From contig JADFCY010000005.1 in NCBI GenBank assembly GCA_018263335.1, positions 1 to 64,000 of the forward strand: a stretch of 64,000 bases of DNA. Reading direction: 5' to 3'. Within the stretch, counting starts at the first letter, position 1, and each line of letters begins with the position of its first letter. The notes beneath the pieces are model-generated. The model was not told the DNA's origin. It did no database searches and worked only from the letters and a program-made list of their open reading frames with translations. Of the stretch, positions 1 through 8,334 are shown piece by piece. Source of the stretch: Methanolinea sp. (GTDB lineage: Archaea; Halobacteriota; Methanomicrobia; Methanomicrobiales; Methanospirillaceae). Both the position numbers and the translations under genes were made by a program.

Positions 1-732
1 AAACAGAATAATGTCAATGTTCTTCTCGGTGTGAGTGACGAGAGGAAAGTGCTACTCGGTGTCACGGTGAATCAATCCTGGCAATTCCTCTCCGATCTCG
101 TTGACAATGAGAAGGTACTCTCCGAGAACGCAGTCATCATCAGTGATGGGGATCCAGAACTGAGGGCTGCATTTGCAGATGGAGATATTCAGTTCCAGAC
201 TGACCTGATTCATGGGTTCCGTTTATTGGGCTATAAGTTATGGGAAGATGGCAAATTAAGCCTGGAAGAGAGAAAGAGAGTAATTAATGAACTGAAAAAG
301 TCATTGCTGTCCCTGAAAAACGTTGTTATTTTTCACAAATCGGATCACCATCATATCGGTGCTAAAATAAACCAGGTTGTTCAAAGTATGGAAAACCTGG
401 CCAACCGATTGACCGAGAAAGGGTGTTTTCAAGCGGCTGCTTTTCTCAATACCTATTCAAATACACTGGTAACATTCGCCCGATTATCTTTATGCGGCAT
501 TGACGTTCCCTGGAACTCCAACATGATTGAACGGTTGATGGGTGAGATATCGAAACGGGTGAAGCACAAATGGATGCGATGGACCACTCAGGGACTTGAA
601 GCTATATTGAGATTCATCCTCGTGCGGTATACCAGTCCCTGGTTGTATCGACGATTTCGCCATGAATACATGGGACTCCATGGGCTTTCATCAATTGCAA
701 TTCAAATCTCGATTGAATCACGTTCTTATTAG
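1..732 (+). CDS. Transposase, C-terminal part, cut by window edge (ISH6-like)
   Basis: The frame is open from base 1, so the gene begins outside the window; 243 residues are visible. The visible part has an acidic 'VIISDGDPEL' stretch near the start, typical of a DDE-type catalytic aspartate, and a conserved C-terminal block 'NSNMIERLMGEISKR' followed by 'KWMRWTTQGLEAILRF', which I associate with ISH6-like archaeal transposases. Composition is clearly more AT-rich than the housekeeping genes, as expected for a mobile element. The family name comes from memory of the C-terminal motif and is moderate; that it is a transposase is fairly secure. The element's right end should lie between 733 and about 800, but I could not identify the terminal inverted repeat without the left end. 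Confidence 0.7.
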   Translation, partial: KQNNVNVLLGVSDERKVLLGVTVNQSWQFLSDLVDNEKVLSENAVIISDGDPELRAAFADGDIQFQTDLIHGFRLLGYKLWEDGKLSLEERKRVINELKKSLLSLKNVVIFHKSDHHHIGAKINQVVQSMENLANRLTEKGCFQAAAFLNTYSNTLVTFARLSLCGIDVPWNSNMIERLMGEISKRVKHKWMRWTTQGLEAILRFILVRYTSPWLYRRFRHEYMGLHGLSSIAIQISIESRSY

Positions 733-806
733 TTCCTCAATACCATCTTGAACATATTGGATAGTGCAGAAGGGGGACTTCACCCCAAACTCCGATTAGG
801 ATAGAC

Positions 807-840
807 GCCGCCGCCCCCGACGGGGCGCCCCCGCGGCGGC
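807..840. terminator. GC-rich hairpin between transposase and methyltransferase
   Basis: An 8-bp perfect stem (GCCGCCGC at 807-814 with GCGGCGGC at 833-840) encloses a smaller CCCC/GGGG hairpin (815-818 with 822-825). It sits between two convergent genes, so it could stop transcription from both sides. No T-run follows, so its role as a terminator is inference from position. Confidence 0.35.
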
Positions 841-896
841 CCCACTGGTTCTCTTCTCTGATTACCGAAATGCTTGTGAGATGGGATAACTCATTC

Positions 897-1640
897 CTAT
901 TGTTGCCGGTGAGATCTTAGCCGATCTTGTGACACAACCAAAAAATTGCCAAATGATTTGTTTGTCAATAGCAATTGACTGAAGATGCGGGATGTCTTGA
1001 ATAGAGATCGGGAAACTATCTCTTTTTTTCCATAATACGGTGGGATAAAATAGTATTGGACGTGAAGTTGAATATTTTTTTCATGAAAAATAGATTGAAT
1101 ATCTGAAATATCGATTCGATTTGGTTCGATTCCACACCATTCCTCTTTAAAAAAACCAAATTTTGTTAATATTCGGGTGATTGTATAATTCATGATATCA
1201 ATGAAAATGACGTCATGTGAGATTCTGAGTATCTCTTTAACTGCTTTTTCATGGCTGGGAAAGTGATGTAATGCCATAAAAATAATTCCGAGATCAAATG
1301 CATTATCTTTAAATGGTAAATTTTCTGCATCTCCACAGAATAAATCAAGGTGATTAATATCTTTTTGAATAATTCGTATTTTTGCACTGTCCAGCTGTCC
1401 TTTTGCGATGTCAAGCAGTGCAACATGACGAGCGCCATTTTCCAGAAAAAATTCAGCTTCTTTTCCATGGCCCCCGCCAACATTTACAATTTTTTTATTT
1501 TTTATTTTTTCAAGAATTCCTTTATTATTTAATAAATAATCATCCCATTTTTTCGAGTATCCTTGAGTTTGAATAGTATGGTCCACGGGACCTTTCCATG
1601 ATCTCCCTTCAATCTCTTTGGTGCCCGAACCGATGAACAT
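897..1640 (-). CDS. Class I SAM-dependent methyltransferase
   Basis: The protein has 247 residues. It shows the class I methyltransferase fold signature: motif I 'IVNVGGGHGKE' around residue 50, an acidic residue ending strand 2 ('VALLDIAKGQ'), and 'DAENLPFKDNAFD' then 'MALHHF', the usual post-motif region of UbiE/Methyltransf_11 proteins. I chose the ATG at 1640 because it falls 2 bp after the stop of the upstream epimerase gene; a longer frame to 1691 would overlap that gene. It is the last gene of a minus-strand run of glycosyltransferase and sugar-nucleotide epimerase genes, so the substrate may be a sugar or lipid-linked glycan, but this is inferred from context. It is markedly more AT-rich than its neighbours. 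Confidence 0.8.
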   Translation of the reverse strand: MFIGSGTKEIEGRSWKGPVDHTIQTQGYSKKWDDYLLNNKGILEKIKNKKIVNVGGGHGKEAEFFLENGARHVALLDIAKGQLDSAKIRIIQKDINHLDLFCGDAENLPFKDNAFDLGIIFMALHHFPSHEKAVKEILRISHDVIFIDIMNYTITRILTKFGFFKEEWCGIEPNRIDISDIQSIFHEKNIQLHVQYYFIPPYYGKKEIVSRSLFKTSRIFSQLLLTNKSFGNFLVVSQDRLRSHRQQ

Positions 1641-1642
1641 TG

Positions 1643-2632
1643 TTAGAATTCCGCACTCTTCTCGATATGCTCCCAGTTCTCCACAAACCACCGGTGGGTC
1701 TCCCGCAACCCGTCGGCAAAGCTCGTCTTCGGCTGATACCCAATCATCTTCTGCCCCTTGGTGATGCAGGACAACAAGTGCGTCTTCTTATCCCAGTCAC
1801 GCCGTTCCTGGTAAACAATCCCGGCCTTACTCCCCGCGAGGGAAAGCACGGTGTTCGCCATGTCGATGACGCGCTGCTCCTGCCCGGCACCCAGGTTGAA
1901 CGCTTCACCAATCGCCTCTTCCCTGATTCCCATCGCCAGTAATCCGTTGACAATATCTCCGACATAGGTCCAATCACGGGTCTCGGTCCCATCTCCGGTA
2001 ATGGGTAACGGTTCTCCCTTCATGGCCCAGTAGAAGAAGTTCGGGATGACGTTCCGGTATTTTCCTGGCACTTCACCAGGGCCATACGAGTTGAAGAACC
2101 GGGCGTTGACGATAGGCAACCCATAGAGATTGTAGAAATAATTCGTATATAATTCCCCGAGGAGCTTGGTGACCTGGTAGGGGGTGTGCAGCCGGATGGA
2201 GACATCGTGCTCCTCGAAGGGCATCTTTGAGTCGAGGCCGTAGACGCCGCACCCGGATGAGGAATATACAAAGCGCTTGACGCCGACCATGTGGGCATAC
2301 TGGAGGACTTTGAGGATCCCCATGCCGTTGACCATCAGGTCAGTCTCGGGGTTGTCGACCGAGTTCTGGTTGGCGAAGTGGGCGGCGAGGTGGAAGACGT
2401 AGTCCGGGCGCTCCTTGAAGACCCGCTTCAATGATTCGTCGTCGAGGATGTCGCCTCGCACGAACGAGATATTGGGGGCCTGGGGGATGTTCCACTCGTA
2501 GGAGGAGGCAAGGTTGTCGAGGATGATCACTTTTTTCGCACCAAGCGAGGAGAGTGCCCGGCAGAGGTTTCCCCCGATTGCCCCGGCCCCTCCGGTCACG
2601 AGGATCGTGGAGTCCTGGTAATATTCATTCAT
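1643..2632 (-). CDS. NAD-dependent sugar-nucleotide epimerase/dehydratase
   Basis: This is a 329-residue extended short-chain dehydrogenase. The Rossmann motif 'TILVTGGAGAIGG' starts at residue 9, 'SSSGCGVYG' carries the catalytic serine region, and 'YQVTK' is the YxxxK catalytic pair. 'PGEVPGKYRNVIPNF' and 'RDWTYVGDI' match UDP-glucose/GlcNAc 4-epimerase-like enzymes. The start is placed at the ATG at 2632 ('MNEYYQDS'), because upstream codons to 2695 run into repeat DNA and look non-conserved. It probably makes a nucleotide sugar for the surface-glycan operon in which it lies. The exact substrate cannot be assigned from sequence. Confidence 0.85.
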   Translation of the reverse strand: MNEYYQDSTILVTGGAGAIGGNLCRALSSLGAKKVIILDNLASSYEWNIPQAPNISFVRGDILDDESLKRVFKERPDYVFHLAAHFANQNSVDNPETDLMVNGMGILKVLQYAHMVGVKRFVYSSSGCGVYGLDSKMPFEEHDVSIRLHTPYQVTKLLGELYTNYFYNLYGLPIVNARFFNSYGPGEVPGKYRNVIPNFFYWAMKGEPLPITGDGTETRDWTYVGDIVNGLLAMGIREEAIGEAFNLGAGQEQRVIDMANTVLSLAGSKAGIVYQERRDWDKKTHLLSCITKGQKMIGYQPKTSFADGLRETHRWFVENWEHIEKSAEF

Positions 2633-2683
2633 CGTGTTCACTGCCCTCACCTTTGCATGTTCCCTGGATGATGAGAGTGAGAT

Positions 2684-2716
2684 TTTTCGACCCATTTTCG
2701 ACCCATTTTCGACCCA
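2684..2716. repeat. Three tandem 11-bp repeats
   Basis: The unit TTTTCGACCCA is repeated three times without change, immediately upstream of the epimerase start and downstream of the AlbA_2 gene. It is in the 106-bp gap that separates these two genes. It could be a protein-binding array or slippage product; the sequence does not decide. Confidence 0.7.
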
Positions 2717-2738
2717 TCGGCATCACAAGTGTTTCACA

Positions 2739-4118
2739 TCACATAAGGGTATAGGAGACCGATCTACCCCCGCCCTGGCGTTGTATTCTCTTTTTGGAGA
2801 CAAGGATTGCGAGTTCCCGCCCTGCAGTATTTCTTGAAACACCAAGGATATCCATACATGTAGACCGTGTGATTGTCCCGTATTGTTGGAGGTACTCAAC
2901 TATCTTTCTCTGTCTTTCGCTCAACAACATGCGAGTATCTTCTTCAAATTTGTCCTTGGTGGAAAATATCGTCACCTGCACGCTGTGAGAACCGGGCAAT
3001 ATCTCTGGCATCTGTGGCTTGAGTGGATGGTCCCGGTGCTCTTTGAGGATCTTGTCCCACCCTTCTCCCATCTCTTCAATATAATTCACTTTGGCAAGCA
3101 GGCTGGTGATGACGGGATTGCGGGAATACTGTGCATGCACGATATTGTCGACTGTAATCCCCTGAGCAAGACCGCCAATGTTGAAAAACTCAATCCTGTC
3201 ATCGAACATCTTGATGATGATCTTGCCTCCCTGGTCTTCATAGTCCCGGTGGCACACCGCGTTCGTGACCAGTTCTCTCAATGAGAAACTCCCATATTCA
3301 GGGATATCCGTTCTTCGGAGTTGACCTGGAGAGAGCCTTGACATCAATGCAGTATGCTCTGTCAGGTATGCATAACAATTGTCTATTTGCGAAAAGAGGT
3401 TGCCGCGGAACTCCTTATAGTCACGCTTCTCCCCTCCGACGACAGTGCCTGCATACCGGGCCAGGGCGATGTAGGAATTGGGGAAGAATTTCAGGGGGTC
3501 CTTGCCGAATAATAAGATCCCTGCATTCAGAGGCGTTTCGTTCTGTATCGTGCGTGCAGATTTCAGAAATTCAAGAGGCGATGAAGCAACCTTCTTTTTT
3601 GAAATTCGTTCGTAAAGAGGGATAAATTCATCCTTCACAAAAGCCCAGTCGATGTCGTCAAGAGTGGCTCCTTCGCAGGGCCGTTCGTCCCATGTCACCT
3701 TCTTCTTCTCTTCCTTTGCCATTTTTCGTATCTCGTGCGAGGATATTCTCTGGTTGCTCCTCCCCACACGCTTAAACGCCTTGTCGTGGAAAAACACGGG
3801 TTTTTCCGGGTTCTCCTTCACCTGGATCGAGAGCAGGGTCCTGGTTCCGAATTGGACCGTCTGCAGGGAGGGATATACCGGGGGATCAGAGTTGCGTTTT
3901 ATATACCCGGCAAGGTCTTCAAGGGTTCTCCGGCCCACATCCAGTCCTGTCACATTCCCGGTATCGCTGACACCGATCAGGATGGTCCCCCCGCAGGTGT
4001 TGGAAAACGCAGAGACACTCTCCATTCTCTTATCCTTCTGCGAAAGTGAAGGTTTGAACTCCACCTGTTCGTTCTCTCCACCCGAGATCATCCTGGGAAT
4101 ATCCATGGCGGTATTCAT
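2739..4118 (-). CDS. AlbA_2 / ATP-binding domain protein with C-terminal winged helix
   Basis: The protein has 459 residues. The N-terminal Schlafen AlbA_2 domain shows 'NEQVEFKPSLSQ' (about residue 17) and 'CGGTILIGVSDTGNVTGL' (about 42-60). A central HATPase-like region carries 'FSLRELVTNAVCHRDY' (about 280-295) and 'RIEFFNIGG'. The C-terminus, about 400-455, is a winged helix ('ITRSTCMDILGVSRNTA'). This architecture is common in putative transcriptional regulators and some defence-associated proteins of archaea and bacteria. It sits 6 bp downstream of one epimerase gene and upstream of another, so it is embedded in the glycan operon. Function is inferred only; a regulator is the most likely role. 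Confidence 0.8.
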   Translation of the reverse strand: MNTAMDIPRMISGGENEQVEFKPSLSQKDKRMESVSAFSNTCGGTILIGVSDTGNVTGLDVGRRTLEDLAGYIKRNSDPPVYPSLQTVQFGTRTLLSIQVKENPEKPVFFHDKAFKRVGRSNQRISSHEIRKMAKEEKKKVTWDERPCEGATLDDIDWAFVKDEFIPLYERISKKKVASSPLEFLKSARTIQNETPLNAGILLFGKDPLKFFPNSYIALARYAGTVVGGEKRDYKEFRGNLFSQIDNCYAYLTEHTALMSRLSPGQLRRTDIPEYGSFSLRELVTNAVCHRDYEDQGGKIIIKMFDDRIEFFNIGGLAQGITVDNIVHAQYSRNPVITSLLAKVNYIEEMGEGWDKILKEHRDHPLKPQMPEILPGSHSVQVTIFSTKDKFEEDTRMLLSERQRKIVEYLQQYGTITRSTCMDILGVSRNTAGRELAILVSKKRIQRQGGGRSVSYTLM

Positions 4119-4124
4119 TCCCGT

Positions 4125-5063
4125 TCAGTTTGTCCTGTAATAGTGCTTCATCCATTCCACCGTCCGTCGAATTCCTTCTTCTGGAGCTACCCTGGGGTTA
4201 TGGTTGAGATCACGAATCGCCTTTGAACAGTCAATTGTTTTTATCTTCGTGGTGAAGGGTTCTGCCTCCTCGTAGGTCACGAGCGAGTCGTCCCTGCCGA
4301 CCGCCTTGAGAATGAGGTCAGAATATTCCTTGATCTCCCTCTCCCATTCCGGTCGGCCTGCCACGTTGTAGACTTCGCCTGGGATGAAATTATCAACGAT
4401 ATTTGCCCATGTTCGGCAGGAGTCCTCGACAAAATCGATGATCCTCTTGTGTCCCTTGAACACGGTATACGGTTTGTCATGGAGTGCGTGATAGATGAAC
4501 TTGGGGATGAACCCACGGTAGGGGGTATAGTGCTCGTGGGGGCCATAGCAGTTGACGGGGCGGACCCGGACGGTCTCTGTCCCGAACATCTTTGCAGAGT
4601 TGAGGCACATGAGTTCCCCGGCCCACTTCGTGATGGCATAATCGTTCATCTGGTAGGTGTCGCGGATGGGACTCTTCTCCATCACGTCCTCGGTCATCAC
4701 TCCCTCGTAATCACCGTAGACTTCCGCGCTGGAGAAGAAGATCATCCGGAACTTCCGCTTCTCCTGGAGACGGAGCATGTGTTTCGTGCCGATCACGTTA
4801 GTCTGCCAGAGGTTCTCGTAATAGTCCTCGCCGTTCCATCGCCCGTATTCAGCCGCGAGGTGGTAGACATAATCAAAGGTATTCTTCTCAAAAATCCGTT
4901 CGACCTGGCGAAAATTCTTCACGTCAACGCGGGAATAGTCTTCCCGCTCGGTATTGTACAGGTCGACGGCATAAACATAATGACCACGTGATTTCAGTTC
5001 GTGTACGAGGTTCGTCCCGATAAACCCTGCTCCACCCGTGACGAGGATTCTCTGGCTCTCCAT
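4125..5063 (-). CDS. NAD-dependent epimerase/dehydratase
   Basis: The protein has 312 residues with 'ILVTGGAGFIGTNL' at the N-terminus, 'FFSSAEVYGDYEG' and 'YAITK' as the active-site serine and YxxxK motif, and 'RPVNCYGPHEHY', all features of extended SDR sugar-nucleotide enzymes. It is only distantly similar to the epimerase at 1643-2632, so the two probably act on different sugars. It lies 12 bp downstream of the glycosyltransferase gene and 6 bp upstream of the AlbA_2 gene, consistent with one transcript. Substrate is unassigned. Confidence 0.85.
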   Translation of the reverse strand: MESQRILVTGGAGFIGTNLVHELKSRGHYVYAVDLYNTEREDYSRVDVKNFRQVERIFEKNTFDYVYHLAAEYGRWNGEDYYENLWQTNVIGTKHMLRLQEKRKFRMIFFSSAEVYGDYEGVMTEDVMEKSPIRDTYQMNDYAITKWAGELMCLNSAKMFGTETVRVRPVNCYGPHEHYTPYRGFIPKFIYHALHDKPYTVFKGHKRIIDFVEDSCRTWANIVDNFIPGEVYNVAGRPEWEREIKEYSDLILKAVGRDDSLVTYEEAEPFTTKIKTIDCSKAIRDLNHNPRVAPEEGIRRTVEWMKHYYRTN

Positions 5064-5075
5064 GAATTCGGAAAA

Positions 5076-6203
5076 TTAGGCGTCCATTTTCACAATCTGC
5101 ACAAGGGAGTTCAGGATCAAGCTTGTCGTCACCAGCAGAAGCCCAAGGACAAGCGAGGTGATTCCCCCGATGAACATAATGGAATGGAAATCCCCACTGG
5201 TGTATAATTCGGTGACCGAGTATAGTGTTGAGAGAACTCCAACCCCCGTCAACACCCCACCCGGCACCCCGAATGAGATCAGCGGCCTCCGGTACCCGAC
5301 CAGCCCGATGATGTGGCTCAACACGTCCAGCCCGTGCGAGATCGGGTTCTTCTTGTGCCCGTTGGTGACCGCGTAGTTTACCCCGATGGGGACTTCACCG
5401 ATCGTCAGGCCCCGCTGTGCGAAGTGTGAGAGCATGTCGGACTCGATGTTGTAGCCTTCCGAGTAGAAGTCGAGGTTGGCGAGCGCACGCCGGCCGAGCA
5501 CGCGGAAACCGGATTGCGTATCGGTGCTTTTGACGCCGGTGCCCGCGGTGGTCGCGAGGTCGAGGGTCTTCTGGCCGAGGACGCGGTACGTGGGAATCTT
5601 GTTGCCGCCGTTGAGGTACCGGGAGCCGACGACGAGGTCGGCCTTTCCGGCCAGAACAGGCTTGAGGAGTTCGGGGATCTCGTCGGGGTTGTGCTGGCCG
5701 TCGGCGTCGAGCATGACGACGGCGAGAGGGTGGTACTCCCTGGCCCTTGAGAACCCCTTGAACATGGCCTGGGCTTTGCCGAGGTTGATGGGGTGCGGGA
5801 GGACTTCGGCGCCTGCGAGGGTGGCGACGCTCGCGGTCCTGTCGGTCGAGCCGTCGTCGACGACGATGACGTGGTCGACGTGCTGGCGGGTACGGAGGAC
5901 GATGGTGCCGATCGTGAGCTCTTCGTTGTAGGCGGGGATGACGGCGACGAGATGCTTCGGGTACTCGGGGTCGTGGAAGAGGGATGCGCTCTGGACGGCC
6001 GCAGCCTTTGGCGTGGGGGTGACAGGGATGGGTGCGTTCCGGCGGGCACCATGTGATCCCGGCATCACCAGGCCCTTCGCCGAGTTCGCGTTGAGCAGCT
6101 CCTCGAAGGCAGAATAGCGTTCGATCATCGATGTGGCTTCATGAGAGTCGAACCGGGTGTCCGGGTCGATGAACTGGATGTCTGGGTGGTCGTCTGGGTA
6201 CAT
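5076..6203 (-). CDS. Family 2 glycosyltransferase with two C-terminal membrane segments
   Basis: The GT2 domain (about residues 80-290 from this start) shows 'VAVIPAYNEELTIG', 'VDDGSTDRTA' and 'VVMLDADGQHNP', the nucleotide-sugar and metal-binding motifs of dolichyl-phosphate sugar synthase-like enzymes. Two hydrophobic segments follow ('PLISFGVPGGVLTGVG...' and 'IMFIGGITSLVLGLLLV'), so it is a membrane enzyme, probably loading a sugar onto a polyprenyl carrier. The ATG at 6203 ('MYPDDHPD') is preferred; a GTG at 6296 in the same frame would add 31 basic, low-complexity residues. It is the first gene of the glycan operon running to 897. Confidence 0.8.
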   Translation of the reverse strand: MYPDDHPDIQFIDPDTRFDSHEATSMIERYSAFEELLNANSAKGLVMPGSHGARRNAPIPVTPTPKAAAVQSASLFHDPEYPKHLVAVIPAYNEELTIGTIVLRTRQHVDHVIVVDDGSTDRTASVATLAGAEVLPHPINLGKAQAMFKGFSRAREYHPLAVVMLDADGQHNPDEIPELLKPVLAGKADLVVGSRYLNGGNKIPTYRVLGQKTLDLATTAGTGVKSTDTQSGFRVLGRRALANLDFYSEGYNIESDMLSHFAQRGLTIGEVPIGVNYAVTNGHKKNPISHGLDVLSHIIGLVGYRRPLISFGVPGGVLTGVGVLSTLYSVTELYTSGDFHSIMFIGGITSLVLGLLLVTTSLILNSLVQIVKMDA

Positions 6204-6688
6204 TGGGATGACCTGCAGGGCGGGTTTTCGGATCGGTTTTTTTATTGTACTCCCCCTTCCGATCCGGGCCCGGATATTTGTTATTCCGAATGACACGTAT
6301 TTTTTTCATGAAATAAAAACTTTGCGGAACTTTTTGGAAAAAAATGGGTATTTAGATGGCAAAAGAGGGGAATAGGGGGAGTTTGGAGGAATTTTTGTGT
6401 GGGGGGGACCGTGGGGAGTATCAGGGGTCCATCTCCGCCACCCGCCCCCGCCCGAATGGAGGGGATGAGTGTGTATGGATTAGACTCATGCTGACTCCAT
6501 ATTACGCAAAAGATGAGGGAAAAAAGGAACACTTCCTCTCTGCGATACATTTTTGGGAATCCTCCGTGAGGAAAATCCTGCCAATAGTGTCTCAATTGAG
6601 CCACTTTTTTATGTATGTGGTGCTATTGCCTGTTTTCATGTGTATAATTCCGGACAGGAAGAGTTTTGAGGTAAAAACCATACAATAG
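6204..6688. other. Intergenic region, no supported gene
   Basis: This 485-base gap separates the divergent glycan operon and the first toxin-antitoxin pair. I see AT-rich stretches near 6290-6340 and 6600-6680 suitable for promoters in both directions, but no coding frame with family features. Confidence 0.5.
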
Positions 6689-7024
6689 GTGAGCGGATTG
6701 GAGATGCGGGATACATTCAGCCATGCAATTGACGAATATGTCCATATGGTGCAGGAAAGGTGGAAGGACCAGGTAGTGCATATCATCCTGTTTGGCTCTG
6801 TAGCCCGCGGGGATGCAAAGGAAGACTCAGACATCGATCTGCTTGTCGTTGTAAAAAAAGAGGACTTCCGGTTACGACGCCAGATGATCTCTTGTGCATA
6901 TGATATCATGCAAAAGAGAGGGTGCATGATATCAGTGAAAGTGCTCTCGAAGGACGATTTCGAGAGAATGAAAAATTTCTCCTTCCTGAGAGAAGTATGT
7001 GAAGAGGGGGTACGGGTTGCCTGA
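6689..7024 (+). CDS. Nucleotidyltransferase-fold antitoxin (MNT domain)
   Basis: A 111-residue minimal nucleotidyltransferase. The signature G-S-x-A-R-G with the paired aspartates is present: 'LFGSVARGDAKEDSDIDLL' (about residues 35-52). MNT proteins of this kind neutralise a HEPN RNase partner by AMPylation in type VII toxin-antitoxin systems. The gene for a HEPN-like protein follows directly and overlaps. The start is either GTG 6689 or ATG 6704; neither has a well-placed ribosome binding site. Confidence 0.82.
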   Translation: MSGLEMRDTFSHAIDEYVHMVQERWKDQVVHIILFGSVARGDAKEDSDIDLLVVVKKEDFRLRRQMISCAYDIMQKRGCMISVKVLSKDDFERMKNFSFLREVCEEGVRVA

Positions 7025-7400
7025 AGAACGCGAGATAGGGATGCTTCTGGAAAAATCCGCGCAACGGCTTTTAGCGGCACAACAATTGCTTGAATCCGGC
7101 TTCTATGAGGATGCGGTTGGTCGCGCCTATTATTCGATGTTTTTTGCGGCAAAGGCGGTGTTGCTCCGAAAGGGTATCACGGTAAAGACACACCGGGGCC
7201 TCATTTCTGCGTTTGGGTCCGAGTTCGTCCAGCAAAACCTCATGGAGGCCGAATACGGAAAGATACTCTCAATTGCAGAGGAGTTGCGGGAGGAAGTTGA
7301 TTATTCCATTACCCGAAAGGTGAGCAGGGAGGAAGCTTCGGCGCTCGTTGATGACGCCACACGTTTTCTTGAAAGGATGAAACGAATAGCGCTGAAATAA
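7017..7400 (+). CDS. HEPN domain protein (UPF0332-like), partner of the MNT gene
   Basis: About 127 residues of alpha-helical HEPN fold: 'KSAQRLLAAQQLLESGFYEDAVGRAYYSMFFAAKAVLL' style helices with the typical 'AYYSMFFAAKA' block, then 'TVKTHRGLISAFG'. A TTG at 7017 preceded by a G-rich stretch gives an 8-bp overlap with the MNT gene; a further in-frame start exists at 6999 and an ATG at 7041. I do not see the compact R-x4-H RNase motif in its canonical form, so toxicity may rely on a different arrangement or may be lost. Together with the preceding gene it forms a type VII-like toxin-antitoxin pair. Confidence 0.8.
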   Translation: MPEEREIGMLLEKSAQRLLAAQQLLESGFYEDAVGRAYYSMFFAAKAVLLRKGITVKTHRGLISAFGSEFVQQNLMEAEYGKILSIAEELREEVDYSITRKVSREEASALVDDATRFLERMKRIALK

Positions 7401-7688
7401 TATCATTTTGTAATAATTCAGAGTCTTTTTAGGTGATCACCCTGGAGGATGGCGACATATATTCCTAAACAATGTCCACTACATTACAGATGATGAGGAA
7501 GCATGGCTTTCTCACCCCGTCCTGCCTCCCCCGGCTGTAGGGGATGAATAATGCGGCATCGGACACCCTTCCTCTGTCTATTCCAAAATTACCCGGGAAT
7601 GCAATAAAATCCCAGTGCATGAGCATGATTCCCTTCCAGAATCATTATATGGAGTTTTACACAATGTCTGGTGAGAAGGTGAAACGAG
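7401..7688. other. Intergenic region between two MNT/HEPN modules
   Basis: These 288 bases contain AT-rich tracts and a weak open frame from 7544 without family features. I support no gene here. Confidence 0.4.
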
Positions 7689-7982
7689 GTGCCAGGGCTG
7701 CGACATCTGCTTCAGGAGAAACGTGAAGACATTCTGCGCATTGCATCACGATACGGTGCAGGGAATGTCCGCGTCTTCGGATCGGTGCAGAGGGGTGAAG
7801 ATACGGAGGGGAGTGATGTGGATCTTCTTGTAGACTTTGAGCAGGGCCGGAGCCTCCTGGACCAGGTGGGATTGATTCAGGACCTCGAAGATCTGCTCGG
7901 GTGCAGGGTGGATGTAATCACTGAGGCTGGTTTGCACTGGTATATAAGGGATAGGGTCCGGAAGGAGGCAAAGGCATTGTGA
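7689..7982 (+). CDS. mntA: Nucleotidyltransferase-fold antitoxin MntA
   Basis: A 97-residue MNT protein with the intact motif 'VFGSVQRGEDTEGSDVDLL' (glycine-serine at 31-32, aspartates at 43 and 45). It starts with GTG at 7689, downstream of an AGAAGGTGA ribosome-binding-like stretch. It is immediately followed by a HepT/DUF86 reading frame, the classic MntA-HepT order, in which MntA AMPylates the HepT RNase to silence it. The C-terminus is basic ('RDRVRKEAKAL'). Confidence 0.85.
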   Translation: MPGLRHLLQEKREDILRIASRYGAGNVRVFGSVQRGEDTEGSDVDLLVDFEQGRSLLDQVGLIQDLEDLLGCRVDVITEAGLHWYIRDRVRKEAKAL

Positions 7983-8319
7983 AAGCGATCGTCTCTACCT
8001 CATTCATATCCTGGAGAGGATTCAGAAGATCGAAGAGTACACGAATAACGGCCATCAGAGTTTTATCAAGTCTTCAATCCAGCAGGATGCGGTGATCAGG
8101 AACCTTGAGGTGATAGGAGAGGCGGTCAAGAATATATCCGATACATTGAAAGATGCATATCCTGAGATCCCGTGGCGTCGTATTGCAGGATTGCGAGATC
8201 TCTTGATACATCGCTATATGGGTGTGGATGTTCAGGAGGGATGGAATATTATCGAGAAGGATATCCCGGAATTGAAAGAGGCTATCCGCAGGATAGACAA
8301 TGAGATAAAGTCTCATTGA
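7979..8319 (+). pseudogene. hepT: HepT-like HEPN RNase (DUF86), frame without normal start codon
   Basis: In the frame used from 7987 the sequence reads 'DRLYLIHILERIQKIEEYT', a typical HepT N-terminus, and continues without interruption to 8319 with the RNase motif R-x4-H in 'LRDLLIHRYMG'. Upstream in that frame there is a stop at 7945 and no ATG, GTG or TTG before 7987; the first usable codon is a GTG at 8089-8092, after the first helices. A GTG at 7979, overlapping the mntA stop, would be ideal, but it is one base out of frame: one extra A in the AAA at 7982-7984 would give 'MKSDRLYL'. Thus there is a one-base deletion, a sequencing error, or recoding. Family assignment is secure; functionality is not. 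Confidence 0.75.
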
Positions 8320-8334
8320 AGGAGTGAATCTCAC

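Noticed and set aside
6281..6604. Minus-strand open frame upstream of the glycosyltransferase gene
   Set aside because: AT-rich intergenic sequence, low-complexity translation, no start context.
7544..7726. 60-codon plus-strand frame before mntA
   Set aside because: Runs out of frame into mntA, no family features.
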